DNA from: Sphaerulina vaccinii
Taxonomy: Eukaryota > Ascomycota > Dothideomycetes > Mycosphaerellales > Mycosphaerellaceae
DNA length: 64,000 bases
Assembly: GCA_022570795.1 (NCBI GenBank)
Contig: JAKUDP010000004.1
Coordinates: 1 to 64,000, forward strand
Reading direction: 5' to 3'
The position numbers and the translations under genes were made by a program. Below the pieces are notes generated by a model that did not search any database, had not been told where the DNA came from, and saw only the letters and a list, made by a program, of their open reading frames with translations. Below, piece after piece: positions 23,907 through 34,814 of the stretch (position 1 is the stretch's first letter; the number at the start of each line of letters is the position of its first letter).

Positions 23907-26597
23907 CTAAGCTGCCAATGCGGTACGAAGCATTGATCGAAGCTTCCGGACAACACCTCCACGCAGATTTCCTGCCGATGCCATTATGAGAGCATCAACG
24001 TTCTCATCACCAAACGCCAGGTATGCTTGGCACTTCTTAGGCTTTTCGGGTCTCCTTGAGTCGAAGGCGTCTACAGTCGCGTTCAGATCCGCACCTTTCG
24101 CCAGCATCATCCCTACTATTTTGACCGCAATGCTCCATTCGCTGAAGTCCCAACCCTTATTGTTCAAAGGTATCTCAGTGCTCAGAGTCCCGATATAAAA
24201 TTGCCATACAGACAGACTTCGGCCATCGAGTCGTTGCACAGGCTGATTTATGTCTGAGAGATGCTTGAGTATGTCCGAAGCAAACTCAAGCGCCTTCCGA
24301 CGGGGAGTATGGGCGGAATTCGAGTGGCGATAGATAATGCACTCCAGCAATGTGCACCACATATGGGTGCTGATCGCCATCAAATCTTTGCCGAATGCTC
24401 CGTCTTGTGCGATGAGAGCCAAGCTCTCCGTGTATGTACTTGCGTCTCTCCTGCAAAGTGCTCGGGCAGGCACCCATGTGACTCTCATCTCAGAAGCCGA
24501 TAGTACTGGCCATCTCCGAAGATGGCGTGACGAGGTTCTGACATGAGGTTGCCATTCACCCTTTGGCAGGCCTCTGCCGCGGATATTCGACTGGCCGATA
24601 TCGAGATCTTCAGCATCGGTCTCATCGCCATGACTATCATCATCAGTGTCTTTCCAATCGCCATCGTCCTCGGCTGCCCAATGTACTGGCTTATCTTGCT
24701 GTGCCAGACGCCGCTGCAGGATTCGGGACAATTCTCGAAACAAGTTTGCCCATTGATCAGCTTTGATGACACAAGATACGCGCATTTCTGCAGTGTCTTC
24801 GGCGATCCCTGCCATCGGACCCCACAGTCGATCGACATTGCTCCGTGTCATCTTCACAATGTGTAGGTAACCTCCGGCCAAGGTCCAGGCAGGATCAAAT
24901 GAAATACCAACGAGCTTTTGCAACGTTCCGTCTGCACCTTTGCTTGCAATAAAGTCATGTATCGTGCGATGTCCATATACGATACTGCCGAACGCGGAGG
25001 TATACCGACAACTTTCGACATTGGAACAGAAGCGCTGTTTCTCCGCGTAGGAAGCAGAGTTCGCATCAGGAATGCGAAAGAGCTTGTAGAACTCCTCGTG
25101 ATCATCCACGTCGTCTTCCCAAATGCTGTCATTTGGATTGGGAAACTTCATGTCAAGCAAGTCCTGGCCCCAGCGCAAGATGTGCGTCGTGGTGGTATCT
25201 ATCATTTTGCTAATTTCTGCTATGGACGCTCGTCTATCTGGAGCGTCGATGGCAGAAATGCCATGCATAGCATCATGCTCGATACACGACACCCACAAGA
25301 TAGGAAGCTGTCCTCCGGCGGTGTGCAATACGAGGAGAATTCTCGCAGCACTTTGCTGATAGAAAGGTTCAATGTCGTTGAAGATTTTCTGGATATATGC
25401 GTCGAGCTCCACTGGCATTGCATGTAGTCGCTGCTGTAGTATTGATATGGTCTCATTCTTACTTAGACCGCGTCGAAGATCGTTCGTGGCTAAAAACACC
25501 CACAAGAATACACCTTCAACGCGATCACGGATGTCCACCAGAAGGGCCCTGGCATCCTTATCTGTCAATAGCATGGACTTGAACTTGGGGTGATCCTCGA
25601 GTCGCGCCCGGATATAGAGATCGATGTCTGTCTTGTTCACATCCTGCAGCCTCATGTGGGGACCGGCTTGTCGTGTTCCATAGAAGTCTTTAAACACAGT
25701 CCAATCTCGACTCGAGACACACAGCTTCACATTCTCCATAGCTTCCAGTGTCTGTAGGACTCCAACAGCTCGTAATGATCTCCATCAAGTCCATCCAGCC
25801 CGTCAATGAAGAAGCAGGAGTGCGTCGTGACACTCTCGTCTTGAAGAGCTGTTACAAGTGCCTTTCGCAAGTCTTTCAGCGACCATACGGGCGAGTAGTC
25901 TAGACGACTTTGAACTGCTTGCACTTGCTTCGATAAACAGATCTCGATCAAAGAGGGGTGCTGTTGTAGAATCTGATGTAGCAGACCACGCATCAAGCCC
26001 TCCTGGGACTTCTCTAAGGTATCACCCGCGATCCAGAAGAAGAACGAGTAGATATTGACGTGATCACCACTCCATTGGCGCAATGCTGCAGCTGTATCTT
26101 CATGCTCAGCCAGCTGTTTCATCAGAGTTGACTTGCCAGATCCTGGCTTGCCGCTAATCCAAAAGGTCGGCTGAGACGTCTTGAGCCAAGATGTGAAGTT
26201 GGCCGTGGCCTCTTTTCTGAGGGTGTCGTTCTCGATTGCGGACCGACACCTCTCGTATTCGTCTCTCAAGAATGACGACTTATACTTGTAGTCAGTCCAG
26301 GACTTATCGTGACAGTAGTCGCACTCGTGCACTGTGAGTTCTTCATCAAATATCCACTCGTATGTCCCCTCATAGCTCTCCAGTCGTCGGGATTCATATC
26401 GTTTCATGCCATCAAAGCGCAGACTTTGCAAAACTCGCTCTATGAATAGACATCAGCCAGGACTTGCTGCTGCACGATTGGTCCGTACCTTTGTAGTCGA
26501 CCTGGCTACTAATGTTGTTGATGATATTTCCATTAAGCACCCGAGCATTGCCTTTGATAACATTGTTGCTGACTGTATGCATAGCGTTTGTTGCCAT
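23907..26597 (-). CDS. NACHT NLR with N-terminal HET-s-type amyloid motif (frameshifted)
   Basis: Exon 1 (26597-26489, 36 aa) and a 49-nt intron (gtacgg...ttcatag) precede the main exon from 26439. Exon 1 is essentially an amyloid signalling motif: NNVIKGNARVLNG at residues 11-23. The next part carries LQSLRF...YEWIF, the usual lead-in to fungal NACHT domains. Walker A GKPGSGKST is at 133-141 and Walker B FFIDGLDGLDGD at about 246-257. Just after it (25,771-25,760) the frame shifts by one base. The downstream frame then runs open for more than 600 codons with the sensor segment KLCVSSRDW and the helical region with YGHRTIHDF typical of NACHT-DUF7791 proteins. No WD, ankyrin or TPR repeats are evident. 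Fungal NLRs of this kind sense non-self and template HeLo effectors. The adjacent HET-S gene is the expected partner. Pseudogene, sequencing error and unusual splicing all remain possible. Confidence 0.8.
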
Positions 26598-27143
26598 GTT
26601 CGATCCAGTGGGAAGCACTCAGACGCGAGCTTCGCTGAAGAGTGTGAGTTGTCCTGAACACGCTCGGCCTGGTGCTATGGCTCGCGGTGCTAGCATTCCT
26701 TGGCGTAGATGGCACATGCAGGTGCGGGTTCTAGAAGCGTAAAGCGCAGCGCCAATGCATCCCTCCGTCGCTGGATCGGCGTCTTTCGGAGCCTTTCCCA
26801 AGCGTGACGCCACACAGCGAGGGTCGCGGGCATGCCTCCACCACGTGCAGAAGATGATGTTCGGAACCGAATTCGAGCCACTCTCTGAAAGCGATCACTA
26901 TACGAGTGAAAGCCATGGGTCTGATGCATACTGCATCCAGTTCGAACAGATGGAAGCCTCATGACGAGACATGATTATGTCACACGCATGCAGCGTTCCT
27001 TCAAGGCGGCGATGCTTCGAAGATTGCTTCGCATAGTTGTTGTCTACAAGCGCAATCTAGGGTCAGCTGTCGTGGACATCCCTCGATATGGCCCAAGAGG
27101 GTTCTTCCAGTAAGCTACACGCTCGCTCTGCCACAGAATGTTC
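26598..27143. other. spacer between HET-S and NLR genes
   Basis: This 546-bp spacer contains no recognised gene and must hold the HET-S terminator and the NLR promoter, since both genes run on the minus strand. Confidence 0.6.
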
Positions 27144-28082
27144 TCAGTCCCAAAAGGTAGAACGGCCGTTCGTGTTGTGAGAGCCATTGAGCACCCGGGC
27201 GTTACCAGAAATGTCGTTCTTCGTGAGAGAATGTTCCCCACCAACATGAGCTTGATCTCTCTCGACCAATGAACCATTCATCACTTTGGCATCTCCGTAT
27301 ATCTTGTTCTCCTTCATACGATGGCGTGTCTCGATAGCCTCTTTTGCAGTCTCGCTCATATTTGGATCCACAGTTGCTGTAGCTTTCTTCAGCGCCTCAA
27401 GAACTTCGGTATTTTCTGCAGCACCCTCTGGAGCAATTGCGAGGACGTCCTGCTCGCGTAGTTGCTGTTGTTGCGCTTGGATCGCTGGAAATAGCTGGGT
27501 GAGCTTGCCGACATTGGTGTCGATGGTGGCTACAAGCTGCTTCAGAGCTTCGCCATCGTGGAACGTCCAGATGACTTTGTTCACGATATCGTTGGCTTTC
27601 TGATATGCTTTAGATCGAGCTCGGGTTCTATCGGCTAGGACGACCACCGACGATGACGAAGCGGCACTGGTCGAAGCGGGAGTTTCGTCTCTGATGGGCG
27701 CGCTATAACGATCCTCTTTGATATGTGCGTCTTGAAATGCTGCCTGAATACCTCCTATTAGGCGCAGTGCGATCTTGGTTTCCTCTTCGGAGGCTTGAGT
27801 GTATTGACCGAGTGCTACGCCAGGTGCAGTAGAATCGGGCTCAATGATGTATACACCTTGCTGCCAGCGATTGAATGCCAGATCCGCTACGGCAAGCTGA
27901 GTTGAGTAATTCTCGAAGTCGCGCCCAAGGTGCTTCGCTGTGACTATTCGCTGGAAGCCACTGTTCACCTGTCGCAATACTTAGTGAATGCACAACTGCG
28001 TAGTCCAGTCAAAGAGTCCTACTGTCTCTACCAACGCCACCAGACCAACTGCAGACAGGACAATGCCAGCGACTTCTGCCAT
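27144..28082 (-). CDS. het-S: HET-S homologue: HeLo domain plus two amyloid repeats
   Basis: Exon 1 (28082-28023) codes 20 aa. A 54-nt intron (gtagga...actaagtattgcgacag) and exon 2 (27968-27144) complete a 294-aa protein; Podospora HET-s has 289. Residues 1 to about 225 match the HeLo cell-death domain, with LGRDFENY near 36-43, an IWTFHDGEALK segment, and an LFPAI segment. The C-terminus carries two pseudo-repeats, KIYGDAKVMNG (R1, about 242-252) and DISGNARVLNG (R2, about 272-282). The last residues are TFWD, matching the conserved aromatic end of the HET-s prion domain. In the known system, amyloid templating refolds the tail, frees the N-terminal helix, and lets HeLo permeabilise the membrane. 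The N-terminal helix (AGIVLSAVGLVALV) is hydrophobic, as needed for this. Splicing is chosen because it restores the HeLo alignment without gaps. The gene directly precedes the matching NLR on the same strand. Confidence 0.93.
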
Positions 28083-28393
28083 GCTTGCGATGTCATTCGT
28101 ATGTGCCAGAAGCAAAGAACAAGTTCACCAGCTGAGAGTGGTGTGGCATCGCAAACCTTTTGATTCTTTCCAGCTTGTCAAGCCACTCGGCCTGACATTG
28201 TAATGTGGCGCGAAGCTAAAGCTGCAGAGTGAAAGCTACACCACAGCGCGTGGTCCAGGCTCCAAGCAATATGCAGGTCGCGTGCAACCAGCAAGGTAGC
28301 AGTCTCCATAGTGTTCCTCTGTCTCCGTGTACTATGCAGCAGAAGTTTGGCATTTTGACGACATTCCACGCGCCAATCCATCGGATAGATGAC
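28083..28393. other. intergenic, HET-S promoter
   Basis: This 311-bp gap lies between the HET-S start and the NDUFAF7 stop, both on the minus strand. No gene is seen. Confidence 0.5.
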
Positions 28394-30086
28394 CTATGCA
28401 GGTATATCCCCTCCAAAGCCAACAGGTCTCCGTCTTGGCTCTCCCTCTTTCGTCGGAGCATACGGCACAATAGCCATAACATGGTACAACCTCCCCATGC
28501 CCTGCGGACTAGTATCAACCAATCTCTTCCACCCAGACTCCACTCGCTTCACGATCTCTGTCAGCTCACTCTTGTCTTCTCCACCTCTTGCCTTCTCCAT
28601 TGCCTTCTTCACCAACTGTGCAGCTCTTTCCTGTATTCCCATAGCATTCAGGAAATTCGCCTGACTGACCGGTCCATGCACCTCAGTTCCCGGACTCGAG
28701 TTGATCGCGGTCTCTGCGAGCGCAAGAAAGTCGACATCGGCACTGACGTCTGTCTCGCCGGGCCGATCGAAAGGTGAGACTAGCTCGTGGGCTCGAATGC
28801 CGCGCAGGGAGTTGATGGGTATGCGGTCCGGTGGGCCGTAGTCAATGATGAGTGCTGCGCCTGATGGTGAGGGCTTCGGTATGGGTAGTTCGGGTGTTGA
28901 TGCGGTGGGTCGTCTAGGTATGGGTGCTCTTCGCTTTGCGTATGCGGCGACCTCATCTGGGTTTGAACCTCCTATTCTTATAGCCATATCTCTTGCGTAC
29001 GATTGTGAATCTGGAGATACTTCAATCGTAGCCCCGTCTGTGCTTTTCAATGCTTTGTAGCGTGGTGACGTCTCGGGTAGGTACATCGAGTGTGGCGTCG
29101 CAGTTCGTGATGTTGAGAGCTCGAATTCTGGTTCACCTTCCTTTAGTCTGTGAGGTGGTTTCGCTGTTACGACTAGTTCTCGCCATTGATGTGTTTCTTG
29201 TGGAAGTCGTCTATTCTCAATTGGTCCGGTGGGCGTCTGAATCGTTTTCGCTTGGTCTGGCTGGATCGTAGTGGACTGGAAGACGTGGATCGGAAGAGCA
29301 TCAAAGAACTCGTGGGCGATGATGAAGGGTGTCTTGCTGGCATCACGCGGCACGAACTTGTGGTCTTCTGTCCAGACGATCTTCAGATCTGAAGAGTGCT
29401 TGCTGACACTTTCCCAGCCTAGCTTTGTCTCTGTCATTGGGTTGTCGCCGCATAGTAGCTTGTGCTGTGCCTGTCGTAGTGTTTCGCTGGCTTCAATGAG
29501 GTATACAGCTTCAATTGCTTTGGCCAGAGGTGGAAAGTTTCGAATGGTCTGTCAAATGTCAGCACTTGGCCTCCTCCATTATGAAAGGGAGGACGCCATA
29601 CACGCAACATATCAGACATGAGTGTTCCTCTCCCAGGACCAATCTCCGTAAGATACACTCCCTCACTCTTCGTCCCTTGAGCCATCCATTCTGCCACGAC
29701 CCAGACACCAATGAGCTCACCAAAGATCTGACTGATCTCAGGCGAAGTTACGAAGTCTCCTTTGGCGCCGAACTGATCTCTGTCTCCTGATAGAGCTCCA
29801 GTATAGTACCCTCCCAGATCGGATGTAAGGACCTGGCGCATATATGAAGCCACGGGGATTGGGCCAGTCGTCTACCATCTCTTAGCCTATGCCCATCTAT
29901 CAGCAGCTTCTTTCATGGCCGTCGTACTGTGATCGCTTCAGCCAATTGCTTTGCTAGAGGCGTAGACCATTTGTGGCCGCTCTCTGATGAACTCCATCTT
30001 GCGCCGGCAGCTCGGCATGTCTGTGTATTCAGTCTGACAGCAATTCGACCAAGTTGTCGAGCTGTACGCGATAGACTGCTCCTCAT
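28394..30086 (-). CDS. NDUFAF7: NDUFAF7/MidA mitochondrial arginine methyltransferase
   Basis: Three exons (30086-29928, 29871-29602, 29548-28394) and two introns (56 and 53 nt) give 527 aa. The family dimethylates an arginine of the complex I 49-kDa subunit early in assembly in the matrix. The first 40 or so residues are Arg/Ser-rich without acids, as in a mitochondrial presequence. The conserved opening TGPIPVASYMRQ follows the first intron, then GDFVTSPEISQIFGELIG and the AdoMet loop EIGPGRGTLMSDMLR. The C-terminus ends near VGFGGDIPA, the family norm. The splice sites are those that rejoin these conserved segments. The gene is divergent from the CDK11-like kinase, 156 bp away. Confidence 0.93.
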
Positions 30087-30242
30087 GACTGTCTCCGGTG
30101 ATGTTGGTGTACGTGTAGCATAGTCAAGAGGATGAAGTTCTCAGTCAATGACATGTTTGACTTTTGACCAAGTCCAAGCTTTTCGAGATCAACATCAATT
30201 TCTCCGCGACACCTCCGAGTACTCGACAACAACATTTCGAAC
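30087..30242. promoter_or_regulatory. bidirectional promoter NDUFAF7 / CDK11-like
   Basis: Only 156 bp separate the two divergent start codons, so both promoters must lie here or overlap the 5' coding ends. No specific factor site is claimed. Confidence 0.6.
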
Positions 30243-31698
30243 ATGGTCTCGCGCTGGGCAGACACAGAAGAAGACGCGGCGGAGGATGCGCGAAGAAAGG
30301 CGGAAAAGGAAGAGAAGAAGCGATTGAAGGCGGAGAAGCAGCGCAAGGCAGAGGAAGCGCAGAGAGAAGCAGCAGCAGCGAGGACAAATGGACATGTCGA
30401 AGACGACTCGGGCAGACCAGCGAAGAGGCGAAGACTGTCTCAGGAAGAAGCAGAGGTGCCTGAAGAGCGAAAGCTGGTACGATTCAATGCTCCATCATGG
30501 CAGCCAACACGATCAATCGAGCGCTTCGACCGCTTGAACCACATCGAGGAGGGCAGCTATGGCTTCGTCTCACGCGCGAGAGAAGAGACCACCGGAGAGA
30601 TCGTGGCGATCAAGAAGCTCAAGATGGATCCCATCAGAGACGGCGGCTTCCCAGTCACTGCACTACGAGAAATTCAGACTCTCCAGGCCTCGAAACACAG
30701 ACATATCGTCAATCTACGAGAAGTAGTAACCGGACAAGGTGAGACTGCAGGCGATGTCTACCTAGTCATGGACTTCCTGGAACACGATTTGAAGACACTA
30801 CAAGAAGAAATGGAAGAGCCTTTCCTACCATCAGAGACGAAGACACTCATGCTCCAACTCGGGAGTGCAGTCGACTTCCTACACACCCACTGGATCCTCC
30901 ACCGAGACTTGAAGACTAGCAATATCCTCATGAACAACCGTGGCGAGATCAAACTCGCAGACTTCGGCATGGCGCGTTTTGTAGGCGATCCAGCTCCCAA
31001 GAACTTGACTCAACTCGTCGTAACACTCTGGTATCGCTCTCCAGAGCTCCTCCTCGGCACACCGACCTACGATTCAGCAGTCGATATGTGGAGTCTTGGC
31101 TGTATCTTCGGCGAACTACTCACGAGACATCCTTTGCTTCAAGGAAAGAACGAAGTTGAACAGTTGAGTAAGGTGAGTCAAGCACCCAGTCTCTACACCA
31201 GAGGCTGGGAAGAACATGATACCAAGCCTATGCTCTTCAATTGACTTTACTTCGTGCAAACAGATCTTCGAACTCTGCGGCATACCCACCGAAGAGACCT
31301 GGCCAGGTTTCAAACGACTCCCGAACGCACGAACACTCAAACTACCTTCCGCACGACAAGCTCAGGGCTCGATCATACGATCCAAGTTCCCTACCCTCAC
31401 GAACGCTGGCGTCAATCTAATGAATAGCTTGCTCAGTCTCAACCCAGAGAAGAGACCTAGCGCGAGAGAGATGTTGGAACACCCATACTTCACCGAGAAT
31501 CCAAGGCCGAAGCCGACTGCGATGTTTCCTACGTTTCCAAGCAAAGCTGGACAAGAGAAGAGAAGGAGACGCGCGAGTCCTCATGCGCCGATGCGTGGTG
31601 CTGCACCTGGACTGGGCGGTGAAGTGGACTTCAGCTCGATCTTCAAGGGCAGGGACGATGAAGAGAGGGGTGGTGGCTTTCAGTTGCGGGTGGCGTGA
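30243..31698 (+). CDS. CDK10/CDK11-type (PITSLRE) protein kinase
   Basis: Exon 1 (30243-31172) and exon 2 (31264-31698) flank a 91-nt intron (gtgagt...caaacag), giving 454 aa. The charged N-terminal 80 residues (Lys/Glu/Ala coiled coil and a KRRR nuclear signal) precede the kinase domain. Visible motifs are the glycine loop EEGSYGFV, catalytic Lys in VAIKKLK, the cyclin-binding helix PVTALREI (the PITSLRE position), HRDLKTSN, ADFGMAR, and LWYRSPELLLG after the activation threonine. The C-terminal lobe continues across the intron at QLSK/IFELCG. CDK11-type kinases act in the nucleus on transcription and splicing with cyclin L. CDK10 is the alternative, but the long basic N-terminus favours CDK11. 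Confidence 0.92.
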
Positions 31699-32347
31699 AC
31701 AAACGTCGCCGAGCTGCGGCGATGGACTGGTGCAGCCATTATGAGGCTGAATGAGTAAAAGAAATCTCATTGCATAAGGCATACAGAAGCCGCGAAAGCG
31801 CGCTAGGGCGATGAAGTATGGGAGATACTACAGCCATACAGGCATGTGTAAAGCACAAGCTGCCGCTCGCCATGCAGGATCTTCGGGTGAGCTCAGACTC
31901 GACCTCGCGGAGCCATCGTATACCAGTCTATGGGTCCGTCTGAAGGAATATCGACCTCTTATCAGCGCGAAGAAAGGCAGCCCTCGGATTGAGCGGACAA
32001 ATCATGCTAGCTGATATTCTCACCAAAGTACATCTTGCACTGTTTGAAGCTTTCCAAGTGCTTCGGTGTGGATCATTCGAATGAGAGATTTCGCCATTGC
32101 CAGGTCTGGAAGGTACACACAACGCCGTTGTCCTTTTGGCAAGGCGACTTCATGCGCTGGTGAGTTCATGCTTCTTTTCCGGTCTGATGCCAATGAAGAC
32201 CAGGACGCTCTGCATGCGCTCTGTCGCGGGAAGCTTCGTTGATAATTTACAAGGTATCTGTTGACCAATACCGAACAGCAATTTCCCATCTTCTCTTTCG
32301 TCTTCACAATAATAATCACTCACCATTCGTACGTCCTACTCTGCACG
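31699..32347. other. intergenic, no gene recognised
   Basis: Short frames without domains separate the kinase from the F-box-like pair. Confidence 0.6.
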
Positions 32348-33791
32348 ATGCACAACATGGACATGGACAACGCCCCTCCTGTAGAGGTTCCATACCTCCC
32401 GGAAGAGATTCTTTCTGGGATTGTGCATCAACTCGCTCCGCCCATCGACGCGCCACGAACACCTGGCCATGAATACCACGACGCATACAATCTCAACTCA
32501 GTACCTCATACTATCGTACGGAACATCTGCACCTTAGTCCGTTTGTCACAGGTCTCGAAACAATTGCATCGACTCTGCGACCCCGTGCTGTACCGACACT
32601 TTCCTGGTCATGACATGTTTGATACCCGGCTATGGCTGACAGCAGTGGTTGTTAGACCTGGCCGAGCTCAACACGTGCGGCATATTACTGTGAATGAGTT
32701 TGTAAGATGGAGAGGAGACAAATATCGGCGTGGCGAGTTCAGAAGCGACAAAGAGGAGCGCGAGGAGGAAGGTTGGTGGTCCCAGGTGGGTGAACTCATC
32801 ACAGAACGATAGGGCGCCCACGCTTCTAGAGAGGCGCGGTTGTGGCATGACCCTAGCTCGGGCACGCTCTACGATCACATTATGCCCCAACTTTCAACGC
32901 ATGATCCATGATCCTGGGCTGGAGACCACCGACCAGGAGGTCCTGCAATATGCGCTCCAAACGAGCTACAAACGAGCTGGGAGTACGAGCCTTGACCTGA
33001 TGTACTCTCTGATGATCTTGGCATGCCCGAACCTCAATTCGATCGACATCGAGGTCTGCGACAAATTTCAATATGCGCTGCTTCCCAAAGTACTTAACTC
33101 ACCAACAATCGGAGTTGACTATGTGTTGGCTCGCCAGCTCAAGAGAAAAGAAGTGGAGGTACTTCATGCCACAAATCAGATCTTCGATTCCTTGGATCGC
33201 GTCCTCCTCAAAGGGTATAACCATGAGGGTCTTCCCGTTGCACTTGATGGCCAATTATTGCTATGGCCCGGCATCAAGTGTATCTCCCTTCAGGACTGCC
33301 CACTTGCACCGCTTGATTTCCAGCTACTTCTCACGATCTGTCCCTCTCTGGTCAGGCTTGAGCTGAAGGACTGTGTCCGGGACCGGTATACACCCATAAA
33401 TGCACGTGGGGAGGTAATCGGCGCGCATGGTGAGGCACTCCGTGCGCATGGCTGCGCTTCACAGCGACTTGTCTATTTAGCGAGCGAGGCCTGGTTCGAC
33501 CACGACACTCTCGGAAGTCTTCGTACATTGATAAACCTCAAACATTTTGTTATCACACCTTGGGTTCTGTTCCGCCGCTCCATCGCATCCAGTGAAGACG
33601 ATGAGCAATGGATCCATGACGCCAGCCATATAGTGGACTTTCTCCCCGAAGGACTGCGAACTTTGACTCTCTTGCCTACTTCCGATCCCAGGCTCAAGAT
33701 CGACGTCGATGTCGAAGTGGACCTCATCAGGAAACATCCATCGTTCGCAGAGCTGAAGATCGAAGGCGAAGCGCGCTACAGAAACGAGTAG
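32348..33791 (+). pseudogene. decayed F-box-like paralogue
   Basis: An ATG at 32348 opens a frame with the F-box-like segment YLPEEILSGIVHQLAPPID, then LSQVSKQLHRLCDPVLYRHFPGH, closely matching the intact gene at 34815. The frame meets a TAG at 32812. The homologous segment SGTLYDHIMPQL follows in the same frame, so the stop interrupts a conserved region. Near 32,900 the homology moves to another frame, which then runs to 33791 with LDLMYSLMILACPNLNSID and LVYLASEAWFDHD, again matching the paralogue. At least one stop and one frameshift are therefore present. No intron of suitable length and phase removes both. I read it as a pseudogene of a tandem duplicate; two separate short genes are less likely. 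Confidence 0.7.
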
Positions 33792-34182
33792 ATATAGTGG
33801 ATATATATTTCGATACCACATCTTGACCTCTAAATCCATCGATGACTATCTCTCGGCAGATCCACGTTCTGCGCCACTCTCTGGAAATGCACAACCGTTC
33901 ACAAGGATAGACTCTGGCGGGTGCATTGTGCGTCTCCGGTCCCAAGGTTCGTGTGAGTGCTGGGTGCTACGACCAATGAAAGAGATTAACATCCTGTCCG
34001 ACAGGTCGCTAGCAATGCGGAACCGTACAACAGAGAGCCTGCTGAAGACTTGACGCACCTCTCCCTCCGCAAGCTCGACTTCATGCTACACCTTGGCCCC
34101 AGCTCAACGCTCTCCTTCCCATTCTGGCGACAAGTATCTACTGTACACACCAATTGAGCGCGAATTGAAAGGGGCTTCTGCT
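33792..34182. other. intergenic, no gene recognised
   Basis: Lies between the decayed paralogue and the MITE target site. Only short frames are present. Confidence 0.5.
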
Positions 34183-34190
34183 GTCTGGCA

Positions 34191-34620
34191 CAGTGATCGC
34201 AATCAATTCAATCCAACCTCCAGAGTACGATTGTTGATTGATTGAACGTTACGATTGCAACTCAGAGCCGTTTTCGTCAATTTATTGATTGAATTGATTG
34301 ATATAGGCCGAGTCCTATACCGTGCGGTACAGGCAATATTATGCAATCTCTGGCGTAAGTGAGCTTGTAATCGACGAATCCAGTAGGTATACTCGGATCT
34401 CGAAACAATAGCGGCCGTTTAGAGCAAGATTGTGACAAGTTCTTCACTTCGGAAGTGCCTTCGGAGGTGCCAAGATAGGTTTATTGTCAACCGGTGCCTA
34501 TATTGATCAACCCTCGTATAGGTTGACGAAGTTGCAACCAATGACAGCGAAGGTTTAGCTTGCGATTGAAGCTCAATTCAATTCAATAACTTCAACCGGT
34601 TGATTGAAATGAGATCACTG
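34191..34620. mobile_element. hAT-type MITE, 430 bp with 8-bp target duplication
   Basis: The element begins cagtgatc and ends gatcactg, a perfect 8-bp terminal inverted repeat that continues imperfectly into ttgattg-rich arms. It is flanked on both sides by gtctggca (34183-34190 and 34621-34628), a perfect 8-bp direct repeat. An 8-bp duplication and a CAG-start terminus are hallmarks of hAT elements. There is no coding capacity, so it is a non-autonomous copy. It still contains many CA/TG sites, so it escaped RIP, possibly because it is short. Confidence 0.88.
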
Positions 34621-34814
34621 GTCTGGCACGGTGAAATGGACTCGTCGCAGTGGACTGGGCCAATCGTCAGGCAGGAAGTACCTAGTAACACCTTACAGCT
34701 ACCCTGCTGATAAGTCGGCATACTTTGCAGGGTGTGTGTCTCAACAATCGCCTTCTTAAGTGCCTCACTGTTGCTTCTTACATCCGACCTGCTTCGTTTT
34801 CAGATGCTATCATC

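Noticed and set aside
25740..25870. An intron explaining the frame change in the HET-S-linked NLR
   Set aside because: Walker B and the sensor motif are contiguous in homologues. There is no donor/acceptor pair of suitable length and phase without deleting conserved residues.
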